Assembly: GCA_030427635.1 (NCBI GenBank)
Contig: JAUIBA010000032.1
Location: 1-44,494, forward strand
Reading direction: 5' to 3'
DNA length: 44,494 bases
DNA from: Bacteroidia bacterium
GTDB lineage: Bacteria > Bacteroidota > Bacteroidia > Chitinophagales > Chitinophagaceae
Within the stretch, counting starts at the first letter, position 1. Each line of letters starts with the position of its first letter. The notes below the pieces were generated by a model that saw only the letters and a program-made list of their open reading frames with translations, was not told the DNA's origin and ran no database searches. Positions 1 to 9,112 of this stretch are shown one piece after another. The position numbers and the translations under genes were made by a program.

Positions 1-27
1 GCTTTTTTTTGAAGTAACCATAAAGCA

Positions 28-63
28 AAGAAGTTTATTGAAACTAATTTCAATAAACTTCTT
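28..63 (-). terminator. Stem-loop after the 173-aa gene
   Basis: A perfect 16-bp inverted repeat (arms 28-43 and 48-63) encloses a 4-base loop, CTAA. It lies 77 bases beyond the stop of the minus-strand gene ending at 140, so it fits as the 3' end of that transcript. The stem is AT-rich and no clean T-run follows on either strand, so an intrinsic terminator is plausible rather than certain. Confidence 0.45.
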
Positions 64-139
64 CCAAAATCAATGCAGTAAAGGATTACAGCAGATTTTA
101 CCAACCATTTTTGGCCTATATATCAGAATTAACAGATAG

Positions 140-661
140 CTATACCGAAGGAGCCTCAAAAGATACCCTTGCTGCCAGCCAGCTTTCTTTCAATGGTACC
201 AGCCATTTGCTGAGTAGCTCACCCTTATCATGCACCACATTGTTGAATAGTAGCGTATCTCCGTCAATATATCCCTTATCAATAGCATATTGTACCTGAC
301 CAAAAGGTAGCATCTCAGACTTACCTTTTACCAGAAATGTAATCATCATGCGGTCAAAAAAGTTCACATCGTACTGACGTTCCAGACTCTTAATGACGCG
401 CACAGAGCTATCTGTACTGCAGCCGCTTACTTTTTCATAATTCTCATCGGCCATAATAACCACAAACTGCCTGAACAGAAGCCCGGCCCATCCTTTCACC
501 GGACTACCATGTGTTTGCCAGCCGGCATAAAAATGATGCAACTGTTCGTTTACTTCTATCGCCTCTTTTTCTATAAATGCACGACTGCATTGGTACACCC
601 ACACACGGGCATTATCAGGAAAGTCAGAAGGTATCAGCTGAGTAAGATCGGTAGCTATCAT
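140..661 (-). CDS. Conserved Bacteroidota protein of unknown function ('ABC transporter ATPase' family)
   Basis: 173-aa soluble protein. It matches, from memory, a family found in most Bacteroidota that databases often label 'ABC transporter ATPase'. Landmarks are an N-terminal ARVWVYQ segment (residues 18-24), a central SGCSTDSSVR segment, a FDRM segment before a short helix, and a C-terminal LVPLKESW segment. No Walker A, signature or Walker B motif is present, so the usual name is not supported by the sequence. There is no signal peptide or membrane segment. It lies 58 bases after the DUF2851 gene on the same strand and is probably the last gene of that operon. The biochemical role is unknown. 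Confidence 0.8.
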   Translation of the reverse strand: MIATDLTQLIPSDFPDNARVWVYQCSRAFIEKEAIEVNEQLHHFYAGWQTHGSPVKGWAGLLFRQFVVIMADENYEKVSGCSTDSSVRVIKSLERQYDVNFFDRMMITFLVKGKSEMLPFGQVQYAIDKGYIDGDTLLFNNVVHDKGELLSKWLVPLKESWLAARVSFEAPSV

Positions 662-719
662 GCTGCAAATTTAAGCAGCTTACTGCATCCCTCAGTTATC
701 TGTTCATCAGCATTTTTTA

Positions 720-1985
720 TCAGCGTCGCATCAGAGCCAATCCTACGGCACACTCCAGGCAACGCTTTTTACTGCAATAATTATTATAGAGCTGCAGCAT
801 AGCCTGCGATTGGCCGGCATCTGCCGGAGACCATCCCGTTTCCTGCCACTTACTTATAATGCTGTTATGCTCGGCAGGTACAGTTTCCAGCAGTGACAGG
901 GCTTTCTCCTGCTGTTGTGACTGCCCATGCCTGGAAGCGTATAAAAACTGAATGGGCGCAATCGTATTGATAACAATATTTTCCACAGAAGTGACTCCCA
1001 GCTTTTTCGGCACAGGCTTCTGTACCTGTGCATCAAAAGTATAATGGTCGTCCCAGTATGCACTTGCTCTAACATTCAGCAACGGTTTTATATCAGCTAC
1101 AGAAGATGCTTCTATTATCTGGGAAAAGAGATGTACAGACTGATGTACCAGTGCTGCATACTGTGCTATTCTTATAGTGGGAAAATTGGCCGGCCGCATC
1201 CTCAGAAACTTCCATTGCCCGGCCTGTAACGGTTTTAGCTGATACTTCTTCTTCAGATAATCATATTCCCGCTGCAGCTCCCGCGGATAATCATCAGTAA
1301 AATCCTCAGACAGCATACCGGCCTGCCCGAAAAAAAGTGCTTCCAGTTGCATCAGGTCACCCCGGTGTCTGGTAGCTACATTCAGTGGCAGTGAGCGGGC
1401 CAGCATAAGAAAGGGAGCAGCATTAGTACGAAACCCGAAATTAGCTGCAAGGCGCCAGTAAAGCAGATTACGCCAGTCGTCCATAGAGTTGGTGAGCATT
1501 ACCTGCCACTCCTGCAGCTTTTGCTCCCAGCGCTCGGCCAGTAACCTGCTCAGCCATGCCTCACGGGTTATATCTTTTACGTTGTGTAGCTGCCCGGCAC
1601 AGGGTATTCCCGGCCCGGCGGCTGTCAGGTCGGCATATCTGGCTATTGTTGTGGCATCGATACTATTCTTAAGTTCCAGTAACGGTATACCCTCAGGTAG
1701 CTTTTCACTATTATGCTCATAAACTACATGCAATGCCAGGCTGGCATATGCAGCATCATGCTGATGCCCATGTTTATACCAGTCTGCCGAGTACACATGT
1801 ATTTCTACATTGCCTACCAGCAGTGTATCCCCTATCTTAATTTTTGCTCTGGAAAAATCAGGTCCTGCATCTGTATTAAGATACCCCGGATGTATTACTG
1901 TAATCCGCTCCCCCGATAAGGTATGTAATGCTGTAGCATTGTAAAGACTATGCTGCCAGATAAACTGAAGTAGTGATTCGTTCAT
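720..1985 (-). CDS. DUF2851 family protein
   Basis: 421-aa protein matching the DUF2851 family of Bacteroidota. The N-terminal part has the typical MNESLLQFIWQHSLY opening, followed by a GYLNTDAGPDFSRAKIKI segment and a GNVEIHVYSADWYKHGH segment. The C-terminus has a compact cysteine group (C404, C409, C412) in YCSKKRCLECAVG, which could bind a metal (inference). There is no signal peptide, so it is probably cytoplasmic. The function is unknown. Its neighbours on both sides run the same way with gaps under 60 bases: the 93-aa membrane protein upstream and the 173-aa conserved protein downstream. Confidence 0.88.
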   Translation of the reverse strand: MNESLLQFIWQHSLYNATALHTLSGERITVIHPGYLNTDAGPDFSRAKIKIGDTLLVGNVEIHVYSADWYKHGHQHDAAYASLALHVVYEHNSEKLPEGIPLLELKNSIDATTIARYADLTAAGPGIPCAGQLHNVKDITREAWLSRLLAERWEQKLQEWQVMLTNSMDDWRNLLYWRLAANFGFRTNAAPFLMLARSLPLNVATRHRGDLMQLEALFFGQAGMLSEDFTDDYPRELQREYDYLKKKYQLKPLQAGQWKFLRMRPANFPTIRIAQYAALVHQSVHLFSQIIEASSVADIKPLLNVRASAYWDDHYTFDAQVQKPVPKKLGVTSVENIVINTIAPIQFLYASRHGQSQQQEKALSLLETVPAEHNSIISKWQETGWSPADAGQSQAMLQLYNNYCSKKRCLECAVGLALMRR

Positions 1986-2038
1986 AGCAAATTAGACATG
2001 GCAGCCTATGCAGTACAAGTCAAAAGATGCTCATAGTT

Positions 2039-2320
2039 CTACCTCAGGAACAAGATATAAAGAAATATGAAAAAAGCAACTATTGTTAGAGTGTTGAATA
2101 CCCAGGTTATCTTGTTGGCAACTGTATAGAAACGTTTCTCATGCCTTGACGGAGCGTTTGAAAAAAGCTGTGAACTATACAGCCGGAACATACGATAATG
2201 TAATGGCTTCTTTCCATATTGTCTTATGTATAAGCGAAAGTGCAATTGGGTTATCAGCAGGTACATCAGGTATATTGATATAAATGTTACACTGCACAGC
2301 ACAATTAAGTCGGTTCTCAT
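2039..2320 (-). CDS. Small two-helix membrane protein, unknown
   Basis: 93-aa protein with two hydrophobic segments, residues about 5-25 and 70-92, separated by a basic loop rich in Arg, Lys and Tyr. That pattern predicts an inner-membrane hairpin. No family was recognised. It starts 53 bases upstream of the DUF2851 gene on the same strand and could be the first gene of that operon. The length and position support a real gene, but no homology argument can be made from the sequence alone. Confidence 0.5.
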   Translation of the reverse strand: MRTDLIVLCSVTFISIYLMYLLITQLHFRLYIRQYGKKPLHYRMFRLYSSQLFSNAPSRHEKRFYTVANKITWVFNTLTIVAFFIFLYILFLR

Positions 2321-2646
2321 TTGTCGTTCTTTTTCCTCAGCTCCGGCCGGTACTCCGGATTATCATATATAATCCAGACACATTTCGCCAAAACATTGCA
2401 ATTTATAACCTTCTCCGTTCCTGTAAATCCTCTTAACAGAATTTAATAAATGTGAAAAAAATAAAATTGAATAGCACGCACCAGATATACGTACAGTGGC
2501 TATGCCGGGTTTTCACTTATACAGATATATTTTGCAATCATTTAGCAACCATACAATCTGGTAATAGCCAGAAATTGCCATAGCAAAAAATAAGGCTGCA
2601 TTTCAGAATGCAGCCTTATCAGCAAATTTGTATTTCAGTTCTGTTA
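2321..2646. other. Intergenic region with terminator
   Basis: This 326-base gap separates the 913-aa protein gene from the 93-aa protein gene, both on the minus strand. The only clear element is the stem-loop at 2590-2619. The rest is AT-rich and presumably holds the promoter of the 93-aa/DUF2851 operon, but no convincing TAnnTTTG box was found on the minus strand. Confidence 0.6.
2590..2619 (-). terminator. Rho-independent terminator of the 913-aa surface protein gene
   Basis: A perfect 13-bp stem (2590-2602 with 2607-2619) closes a 4-base loop. Read on the minus strand it is followed directly by TTTTTTG. It begins 28 bases past the stop codon of the 913-aa protein gene. Confidence 0.85.
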
Positions 2647-5388
2647 CTATCGGAGCAGCGTTACATTACCATGTTTCTGAATGACTTTACCTTTATCAGT
2701 AACTGCTTCAGCTTCATAAACATATACACCGGCCGGCTGGTCTACACCACCTATAGTGCCATCCCATCCATCTGTAATATTTTTAGACTCGAATACCACC
2801 TTACCCCAACGATTATAAACCCTGAAGTAGCGAAGGCGGGCAATACCCTTCAGTATCACCTTCAGTGTACTGTTATAGCTCCCTGGTACAAAAGCATTCG
2901 GTACCATGATAATAGAGTTTTCATTCAGGCGAATGCTTATTGAGTCAGAAGTAACACATCCGTCCTGCGTCATAGCCTTGAGTATATAACGGGTATCTAC
3001 CGGAGGTGTCGCTACCGGATTTGATATAGCCGTATCGCTCAAGCCTACCGCAGGTGACCACGAATAATAAGACGTATTGGTCACCGGCTCTATTTTATAG
3101 GAATCGCCCGGATACATCACTACTGAGTCTTCCAGCGTAATTACTGCCGCAGGCAACACCCTTATTGAATAGTCCAGCGTATCCAGACAGCCGAACATAC
3201 TTGTACCTATTACGCGATAACTGATTGAAGTTTCCGGCCTGATAGGCGTTGCCGATGGGCTTACGGGATGATCTACATAAGTAGATGGTTCCCATTTAAA
3301 GTAAGTTACCCCAGGCTCGGTAGAAACAGGCGCAATGACAACAGAGTCACCAGGACACAATGCGGTATCGCGCGACATGGAAAGGAAGTCTCCATTATAG
3401 GTATATATAATCGCAGAGTCGGATGACATACACCCTGCAGGTGTAGTTACCGTTACTATGAGTTTCGTTGTATCTCCGGCAGTAAATACAACAGCAGGAG
3501 CCGTAGCATCATCAAGATAGGTAGCCGGAGTCCATGAATAAGAATAATGTGTGTACCAGTTAGGTATCACAGTAGGTTGTATCCTGATAGAGTCATACTG
3601 ACAAACCTGTCGGTTGCCACCCATCAATATCTGAGGATTGGGCTGAACGTCAATGAAAAACGAGTCTCTGGAGACACAATTAAGCAACGCTCCCAATGTC
3701 GGTTCAATAATTCTGGCCGATAATACATACCATGCCGATGTATCGGGTGTAATGGTAGGTGTAGGGATATTAGAGTTTACCATACCGGTAGTAGGTGTCC
3801 ATTGGTATATGACACCGGGCGTACCTGTAGCATTAGCCACAATAGATGCCCCTTTACATATGGCCGTATCATTTGACAATACTGTTGTAGAGACGTTTGC
3901 TACTATTATTCGTGCAGTATCCGTTCTTATACAGGCCCCATCCGTGACTCGTAACCAGTACACCCCTGTTGTTACTGCATTAAACGTAGGTGTGGTACTA
4001 ATACCATCGCTCCACAAATATGCAGGTGTTGTATAAGCAGTATCATCAAACGACCTGAGTGTAATGGGGTCTCCGTTACAGGAAGTATCATTAGATACCA
4101 GATGCACAAATATTTCAGGAGTCTGGTCTACTATAGTAGTGTCTGTTGCCACACAATGTGTGGTATCAGGCAGCATTGTTATGGGGTTAATGAAGGGCAC
4201 AAGGCTATCCACCCTCAACCAGTAGGTCATAGCAGTATCGGCCATGATCTGAGATGTGGTAGCACCTGTATTCCATAGATAACGTACCAGCCCGATAGCA
4301 GTATCGGGATTCAGCAGAAACTCCTCACCTTCACAGATATCTGTATCGTGAGGACCTATATTAACAACCGGAATAATATGGCGGACTGTTATAGTACGTG
4401 ATGCAGGGCAGGACAATTTACGGGTAAGCGTAAGTGTACGCACTACAGGCGGGATAGGCGTGGTAGGGAAAATAAGCTCCTGATAGGAACTGATAGTATC
4501 GCCATTAGACCATGTATAATCAAAACCCCATGTGGTATCCTGCTCGTAATTAATATACTTTGTAGTATCCAGCCTGTTAGTATCGCGGCTGCCACCTATA
4601 TAAAAAGAGTTAGGACAGAGTGCAGTATCGTTACCGAGAGAAAAAACGATACTCGGATTAAATTCACGTATCTGATTTACCTCGCCCGGATGAGATACCT
4701 GACGGCCCCAGATACCTATATCATCTATCTTTCCCGTGAATGCACGGGTACCCGATGTTAAGTCAAGACCAGCCTGAAATACGGTAGTAGGTGTAAAATA
4801 ACCTGCAGCAGGAACTCCCACTGGTATATGAGCACCTACATAAGTACCATCTACAAAGAGCATGTAAGCATTACCATTACGCTTTACCAGCAGATGGTGC
4901 CATTCATTAAGAGTAACAGTACTTCCTGCCGGTACAAAAGTGGTAACACCTCCAAAAAGAATACCTATATATGTACCAGGACCTGTACCGGTAGAGTTGG
5001 TCATTATCAGACCAAGCCCATCGGCAGCGGGATTACCATTGTATATAATTATAGCATCCTGTGCTACTGTAGGAAATATATGACAGGAATAAGTAAAGTC
5101 GGCAATACCAAACAGCGGTATACCAAATGTTGTAGAGTAATGCAACTCACTGTTCACTCCATTAAACAGATATGCCCTGTTGGGTTGAAGGTAGCGGTCG
5201 GTAGTAGCGGTAACATTTGACGAAATCAGGTCAAACCCTGTGAATGTACGGTCCAACAGATCTGTAGCGCCACAAAAAGGCCACCATTGCTCCAGACTTA
5301 AGCCGGGCAACTTAGACACTGGCTGTGCACCAGAGACAAACGCAGCAAACACAAAGAGCAGGGATAATAAATGTTTTTTCATAAACAA
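2647..5388 (-). CDS. Secreted LamG/PKD-like surface protein with gliding-motility-type C-terminal domain
   Basis: 913-aa exported protein. A signal peptide occupies residues 1 to about 21 (KKHLLSLLFVFAAFVSGA); translation may start at Met3. Residues about 55-230 form a LamG/concanavalin-like domain, with EWHHLLVKRNGNAYMLFVDG and KIDDIGIWGRQVS as landmarks. About seven PKD/Ig-like repeats follow, each opening with a D-x-x-x-C or equivalent (for example NDTAICKGAS, RDTALCPGDS). The last ~90 residues are a CHU_C/TIGR04131-type domain (VPNAFVPG, YNRWGKVVFES, GWDGT, GVYVYEAEAVT, VTLLR), a known T9SS signal in Bacteroidota. The protein should therefore cross the outer membrane by T9SS and sit on the surface or in the medium. 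An adhesin or glycan-binding role is inferred from the domains; no enzymatic motif was seen. It looks monocistronic. Confidence 0.9.
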   Translation of the reverse strand: MFMKKHLLSLLFVFAAFVSGAQPVSKLPGLSLEQWWPFCGATDLLDRTFTGFDLISSNVTATTDRYLQPNRAYLFNGVNSELHYSTTFGIPLFGIADFTYSCHIFPTVAQDAIIIYNGNPAADGLGLIMTNSTGTGPGTYIGILFGGVTTFVPAGSTVTLNEWHHLLVKRNGNAYMLFVDGTYVGAHIPVGVPAAGYFTPTTVFQAGLDLTSGTRAFTGKIDDIGIWGRQVSHPGEVNQIREFNPSIVFSLGNDTALCPNSFYIGGSRDTNRLDTTKYINYEQDTTWGFDYTWSNGDTISSYQELIFPTTPIPPVVRTLTLTRKLSCPASRTITVRHIIPVVNIGPHDTDICEGEEFLLNPDTAIGLVRYLWNTGATTSQIMADTAMTYWLRVDSLVPFINPITMLPDTTHCVATDTTIVDQTPEIFVHLVSNDTSCNGDPITLRSFDDTAYTTPAYLWSDGISTTPTFNAVTTGVYWLRVTDGACIRTDTARIIVANVSTTVLSNDTAICKGASIVANATGTPGVIYQWTPTTGMVNSNIPTPTITPDTSAWYVLSARIIEPTLGALLNCVSRDSFFIDVQPNPQILMGGNRQVCQYDSIRIQPTVIPNWYTHYSYSWTPATYLDDATAPAVVFTAGDTTKLIVTVTTPAGCMSSDSAIIYTYNGDFLSMSRDTALCPGDSVVIAPVSTEPGVTYFKWEPSTYVDHPVSPSATPIRPETSISYRVIGTSMFGCLDTLDYSIRVLPAAVITLEDSVVMYPGDSYKIEPVTNTSYYSWSPAVGLSDTAISNPVATPPVDTRYILKAMTQDGCVTSDSISIRLNENSIIMVPNAFVPGSYNSTLKVILKGIARLRYFRVYNRWGKVVFESKNITDGWDGTIGGVDQPAGVYVYEAEAVTDKGKVIQKHGNVTLLR

Positions 5389-5414
5389 TTGTCTGCTAAA
5401 GCAAAATCAATATA

Positions 5415-5422
5415 CAAATATA
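5415..5422 (-). promoter_or_regulatory. Candidate -7 box for the 913-aa surface protein gene
   Basis: The minus strand reads TATATTTG, a full match to the Bacteroidota TAnnTTTG -7 consensus. It lies 26 bases upstream of the ATG. No good -33 TTG was found at the usual distance, so the call rests on the -7 box and its position. Confidence 0.4.
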
Positions 5423-5544
5423 TCAAAGTAACTCAAACATCTATAATGTTTTTACACTGATGAGTACTTTTTTACCGCAAGCGGGGTTTATACTCTGTGA
5501 GACGAAAATATTGCCTTTAATGTTGGCAATCAATGTGAATATAA

Positions 5545-6513
5545 TTATTTTACATACAATAAAGGTTCATTATTTGCCGCTATAAACTCATTCCATACAC
5601 CTGCTACTACCTCTGCTGCCGGTATTACAGAATCTATCAGCGAGCTTACCTGCCCTATTTCCAGCTCGCCCTCAGTAAGGTCTCCCTCAAACATGCCAAG
5701 TTTCGCCCTGCCTCTCCCCAGCAGTGTGGCAAGACCCGCATCATCTGTGCCGGAACGTTCTGCCAGCTCTACCCTATGATAAAACTCATTCTTTAAAAGG
5801 CGTACCGGAGTGAGACGTTTCAGGGTAAGCATGGTGTCACCTTCAGCCGCATCGGCAACGCTTTGCTTAAAGCCCGGATGACTTGATGCTTCCGGTGTGC
5901 ATACAAAACGGCTACCCATCTGCACCCCTTCTGCGCCCAGCACCATTGCAGCCAGCATAGCCCGGCCTGTGGCAATGCCCCCTGCAGCGATGAGCGGAAT
6001 ATCTACCTCGCGTCGCACTGCAGGTATCAGACACATGGTTGTCGTTTCCTCTCTCCCGTTATGCCCTCCGGCCTCAAACCCCTCTGCTACTACAGCATCT
6101 ACACCCGCAGCCTGACTTTTTGCTGCAAACTTTGCACTGGATACCACATGTACTACCACTATCCCATGCTCTTTCAACTTTGCCGTCCATGTACGCGGAT
6201 TACCTGCTGAAGTAAAAACTATGGGTACTTTTTCGTCTATTATAGTCTGCACATGCTCCTCTATAGAGGGGTAAAGCAGCGGCAGGTTTACCGCAAACGG
6301 CAGCGATGTAGCCGCCTTGCATTTCTTCACATGCGCTCTCAGTACATCGGGATACATACTACCGGCGCCAATAATGCCAAGACCTCCGGCATTACTAACC
6401 GCAGCCGCCAGCCGCCAGCCGGCTGCCCATATCATGCCCCCCTGTATTATGGGATATTTTATCCCCAAAAGTCTGGTGACCCTGTTTTCAAAATCCTGCC
6501 CGATAGTCATCAT
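5545..6513 (-). CDS. Nitronate monooxygenase-like FMN enzyme (2-nitropropane dioxygenase/FabK superfamily)
   Basis: 322-aa TIM-barrel flavoprotein. The N-terminus has the family opening LLGIKYPIIQGGMIWAAG (residues 15-32). Residues 144-153 contain EGFEAGGHNG with the conserved catalytic histidine H151. Further on come IPLIAAGGIATG and GAEGVQMGSRFVCTPEA, which form the FMN phosphate-binding part. The family includes nitronate monooxygenases, which oxidise alkyl nitronates with O2, and the enoyl-ACP reductase FabK. Sequence alone does not separate these activities, but the AGGHNG motif is shared by both. It starts 3 bases after the M16 peptidase stop, which strongly suggests cotranscription. 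Either of the two initial Met codons may be the start. Confidence 0.85.
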   Translation of the reverse strand: MMTIGQDFENRVTRLLGIKYPIIQGGMIWAAGWRLAAAVSNAGGLGIIGAGSMYPDVLRAHVKKCKAATSLPFAVNLPLLYPSIEEHVQTIIDEKVPIVFTSAGNPRTWTAKLKEHGIVVVHVVSSAKFAAKSQAAGVDAVVAEGFEAGGHNGREETTTMCLIPAVRREVDIPLIAAGGIATGRAMLAAMVLGAEGVQMGSRFVCTPEASSHPGFKQSVADAAEGDTMLTLKRLTPVRLLKNEFYHRVELAERSGTDDAGLATLLGRGRAKLGMFEGDLTEGELEIGQVSSLIDSVIPAAEVVAGVWNEFIAANNEPLLYVK

Positions 6514-6516
6514 GGT

Positions 6517-7764
6517 TTATTGTGCTGTTTTTCTTTTCCGGTAATACAGCGTATTACTGTTTTCAGTTCTGAATATCTGTGCTGCCACCTGCTGCAGTGA
6601 CTCAATAGTTACTTCATTATATTTCGCCCACTCATCATTTATCTGCGCAGCATCACCCATGAGCTCATAAAATGCCAGATTATTAGCCCTGTTCAGCAGA
6701 CTCATATCTTCAAATGCTATCATGGACTCTATCTTATTCCTTGCTTTCTGCAGCTCTGCCTCAGATACCGCTTCCGATATCAGCAGACCCACTTCATGCT
6801 CTACAGCAGCATCGGCCTCTTCCAGCGTCTTTCCTTCTGTTATTTTACCCTCTATCACTACCAGGCCAGCATCCAGGCTACCAGTATGATAACAGTGTAC
6901 TGAGCTGAATAACTGCTGCTCTTTAACCAGACGCTGGTACAATCTTGAAGACATACCACTACCCAGTATCTCTGTTATGAGGTCGGCAGCGTAGTAGGAT
7001 GGAGTACAACGCCCATCCATATGCCATGCTTTGTACAGGGCATCCAGCGGCACATCAGCCTCTGTTTCCTGCCTGCGGGCCTGTGTCTGAGATGGCTCTT
7101 CCGGTAGTTTTCTTTCATATTTATCTCCGGCATCTATACCACCAAACCATTTTTCAGAAAGTGCCTTTACTTCATCCACAGTCACATTACCTGCTACACA
7201 CATTACCGCATTTACAGGTCTGTAATGTTTGAAGAAAAAGTTTTTCACATCGTCCAGCTGAGCCTCCTCTATCTGCTTCAGGTCTTCACCTATAGTAGGC
7301 CATCTGTAGGGATGTGTGGTGTATGCCAGCCTGCGCAGCAAATGCCAGGCGTTACCATATGGTTTATTCAGATAGTGCTCTTTGAATTCTTCACATACTA
7401 CCTTTCGCTGCACATCCAGGCTACGCTCACTGAACGCCAGAGATAGCATTCTGTCGCTTTCCAGCCAGAATGCTGTCTCCATATTCTTTAAGGGCAGCTG
7501 TATGTAGTAATTAGTGATGTCATTAGTAGTATAAGCGTTGTTCTCTCCTCCGGCCATCTGCAACGGTTCGTCATACTCTGGTATGTTTACACTACCGCCA
7601 AACATCAGATGCTCAAATAAATGGGCAAAACCGGTTCTGCCTTCCTGCTCATCTCTGGCACCTACGTCATATAAAATATTCATAGCAACCATTGGTGTAG
7701 ACTCATCTTTATGAACCAGCACACGCAATCCGTTATCCAGCGTAAAGCGCTCAAAATGTAACAT
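6517..7764 (-). CDS. M16 family zinc peptidase (pitrilysin/processing-peptidase type)
   Basis: 415-aa protein with the inverted zinc motif HxxEH at H48-LF-E51-H52 (in GFAHLFEHLMFGGS) and the expected downstream glutamate near E126 in VVCEEFKEH, so the metal site is intact. It is a single-unit M16 protein of about 45 kDa, the size of bacterial proteins related to mitochondrial processing peptidase. Such proteins often act as dimers or pair with an inactive partner; no partner gene is adjacent. The GS-rich SGMSSRLYQRLVKEQ segment fits the family's glycine-rich loop. No signal peptide is visible, so it may be cytoplasmic, although many Bacteroidota M16 proteins are exported. It lies between fbp (102-base gap) and the nitronate monooxygenase-like gene (3-base gap), all on the minus strand. 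Confidence 0.92.
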   Translation of the reverse strand: MLHFERFTLDNGLRVLVHKDESTPMVAMNILYDVGARDEQEGRTGFAHLFEHLMFGGSVNIPEYDEPLQMAGGENNAYTTNDITNYYIQLPLKNMETAFWLESDRMLSLAFSERSLDVQRKVVCEEFKEHYLNKPYGNAWHLLRRLAYTTHPYRWPTIGEDLKQIEEAQLDDVKNFFFKHYRPVNAVMCVAGNVTVDEVKALSEKWFGGIDAGDKYERKLPEEPSQTQARRQETEADVPLDALYKAWHMDGRCTPSYYAADLITEILGSGMSSRLYQRLVKEQQLFSSVHCYHTGSLDAGLVVIEGKITEGKTLEEADAAVEHEVGLLISEAVSEAELQKARNKIESMIAFEDMSLLNRANNLAFYELMGDAAQINDEWAKYNEVTIESLQQVAAQIFRTENSNTLYYRKRKTAQ

Positions 7765-7866
7765 ATACTATCAATAGATTTTAAGAATGCATACCTCATA
7801 GGGAGCTATACATTCAGGTCATAGTCTCAGTCTTTCTTTTACCACATCTGCTACACAGCATTTGTA

Positions 7867-8874
7867 TTACTGCTGTATAAACTCCATTGCTTTATCCACC
7901 ATATTGCGGGAGCCAATGAACACGGGTGTGCGCTGGTGCAGTTCTTCCGGCTGTATATCCATAATGTTTCCTTTCCCGCTCAATGCACGGCCACCCGCAG
8001 CCTCCACTATAAATGCCATAGGATTGCATTCATACTGCAATCTGAGTTTACCGTTAGGGTTACTCTTATCGCCGGGATAAATGAATATACCTCCTTTTAT
8101 AAGTGTACGGTGCATATCTGCTACCATTGAGCCTATATAACGCTGTGTGTAAGGGCGTCCTTCTTCCTTATTACTTTCCATACAATAATTAAGGTAGGCG
8201 TTCATGCCAGCATCATATTTTACTGTGTTGCCCTGATTGAGAGAATATATTTTGCCATTCTCAGGACACTTCATGTTAGGATGTGAAAGGCAGAATTCAC
8301 CAATAGAAGGCTCCAGCGTAAACCCGTTTACGCCCAGCTTTGTAGCATAAACCATCATGGTACTGGAACCATAGATGATATATCCTGCTGCCACCTGCCT
8401 GTTACCCGGCTGCAGAAAGTCTTCCACCGTACATGGCTTACCCAGCTCACTTACCCTGCGGTAAATAGCAAATATGGTACCTATAGATGCATTTACATCT
8501 ATATTAGATGACCCATCCAGCGGGTCAAACAATACTACATACTTGGAGTTAAATGAGAATGTATCCTCATAGGACATGTGGTCGTCATTTTCTTCCGAAG
8601 CAATACCTGCACATTCAGTACAGTTTTTCAGGATGTTTATCAGCGTCTCATTGGCAAAAACATCCAGCTTCATCTGCTCTTCGCCCTGTACATTGGTAGC
8701 GCCGTGCTTACCCAGAATATCTACCAGACCAGCCTTGCGCACCTGCTTATTAATGATTTTTCCTGCCAGCCCTATATCGCGCAGCAGTGCAGACAAATCG
8801 CCGGTGGCCTGAGGGAATTTTCTTGTTTCCTGGATGGTAAATTCATCCATTGTTATCAGCTTACTCTGAGACAT
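7867..8874 (-). CDS. fbp: Class I fructose-1,6-bisphosphatase
   Basis: 335-aa enzyme that hydrolyses fructose-1,6-bisphosphate to fructose-6-phosphate in gluconeogenesis. The metal and substrate-binding motif DPLDGSSN is at residues 117-124, and the upstream acidic pair sits in ASEEND (E94, E95). The C-terminal LQYECNPMAFIVEAAGG segment (residues 279-295) is typical of class I enzymes. Length matches the usual ~330 residues. It is soluble and cytoplasmic. It is probably the first gene of a minus-strand run with the M16 peptidase and the flavoprotein downstream, though the 102-base gap leaves room for a separate promoter. Confidence 0.96.
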   Translation of the reverse strand: MSQSKLITMDEFTIQETRKFPQATGDLSALLRDIGLAGKIINKQVRKAGLVDILGKHGATNVQGEEQMKLDVFANETLINILKNCTECAGIASEENDDHMSYEDTFSFNSKYVVLFDPLDGSSNIDVNASIGTIFAIYRRVSELGKPCTVEDFLQPGNRQVAAGYIIYGSSTMMVYATKLGVNGFTLEPSIGEFCLSHPNMKCPENGKIYSLNQGNTVKYDAGMNAYLNYCMESNKEEGRPYTQRYIGSMVADMHRTLIKGGIFIYPGDKSNPNGKLRLQYECNPMAFIVEAAGGRALSGKGNIMDIQPEELHQRTPVFIGSRNMVDKAMEFIQQ

Positions 8875-8894
8875 TTTATACTGTTTATTTTGCT

Positions 8895-8902
8895 CAAAAA
8901 TA
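8895..8902 (-). promoter_or_regulatory. Candidate -7 box for fbp
   Basis: The minus strand reads TATTTTTG, matching TAnnTTTG, 20 bases upstream of the fbp ATG. No -33 element is evident at normal spacing. Confidence 0.35.
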
Positions 8903-9112
8903 CTGTCTTGAACCCAAAGATTTCCCTTTTTGTTTCATACATCCCCGGCACAATAAACTTTGATGTTATACTTTGGCTATGTTTTACCTGAACAAAATCA
9001 AAACCAGCATCGCGCTTCACATGAAAAAATGATATTATGCAAAAGTAAAACGGCACTAAGAGAATATTAATTCACCCCAACTTTGGCAATTATTTAACAG
9101 ATAATTCGTAAA

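Noticed and set aside
140..661. ABC transporter ATPase
   Set aside because: No nucleotide-binding motif is present, although the name is common for this family.
8856..9056. Open frame of 66 codons upstream of fbp
   Set aside because: It overlaps the fbp start and the candidate promoter; composition and length give no support.
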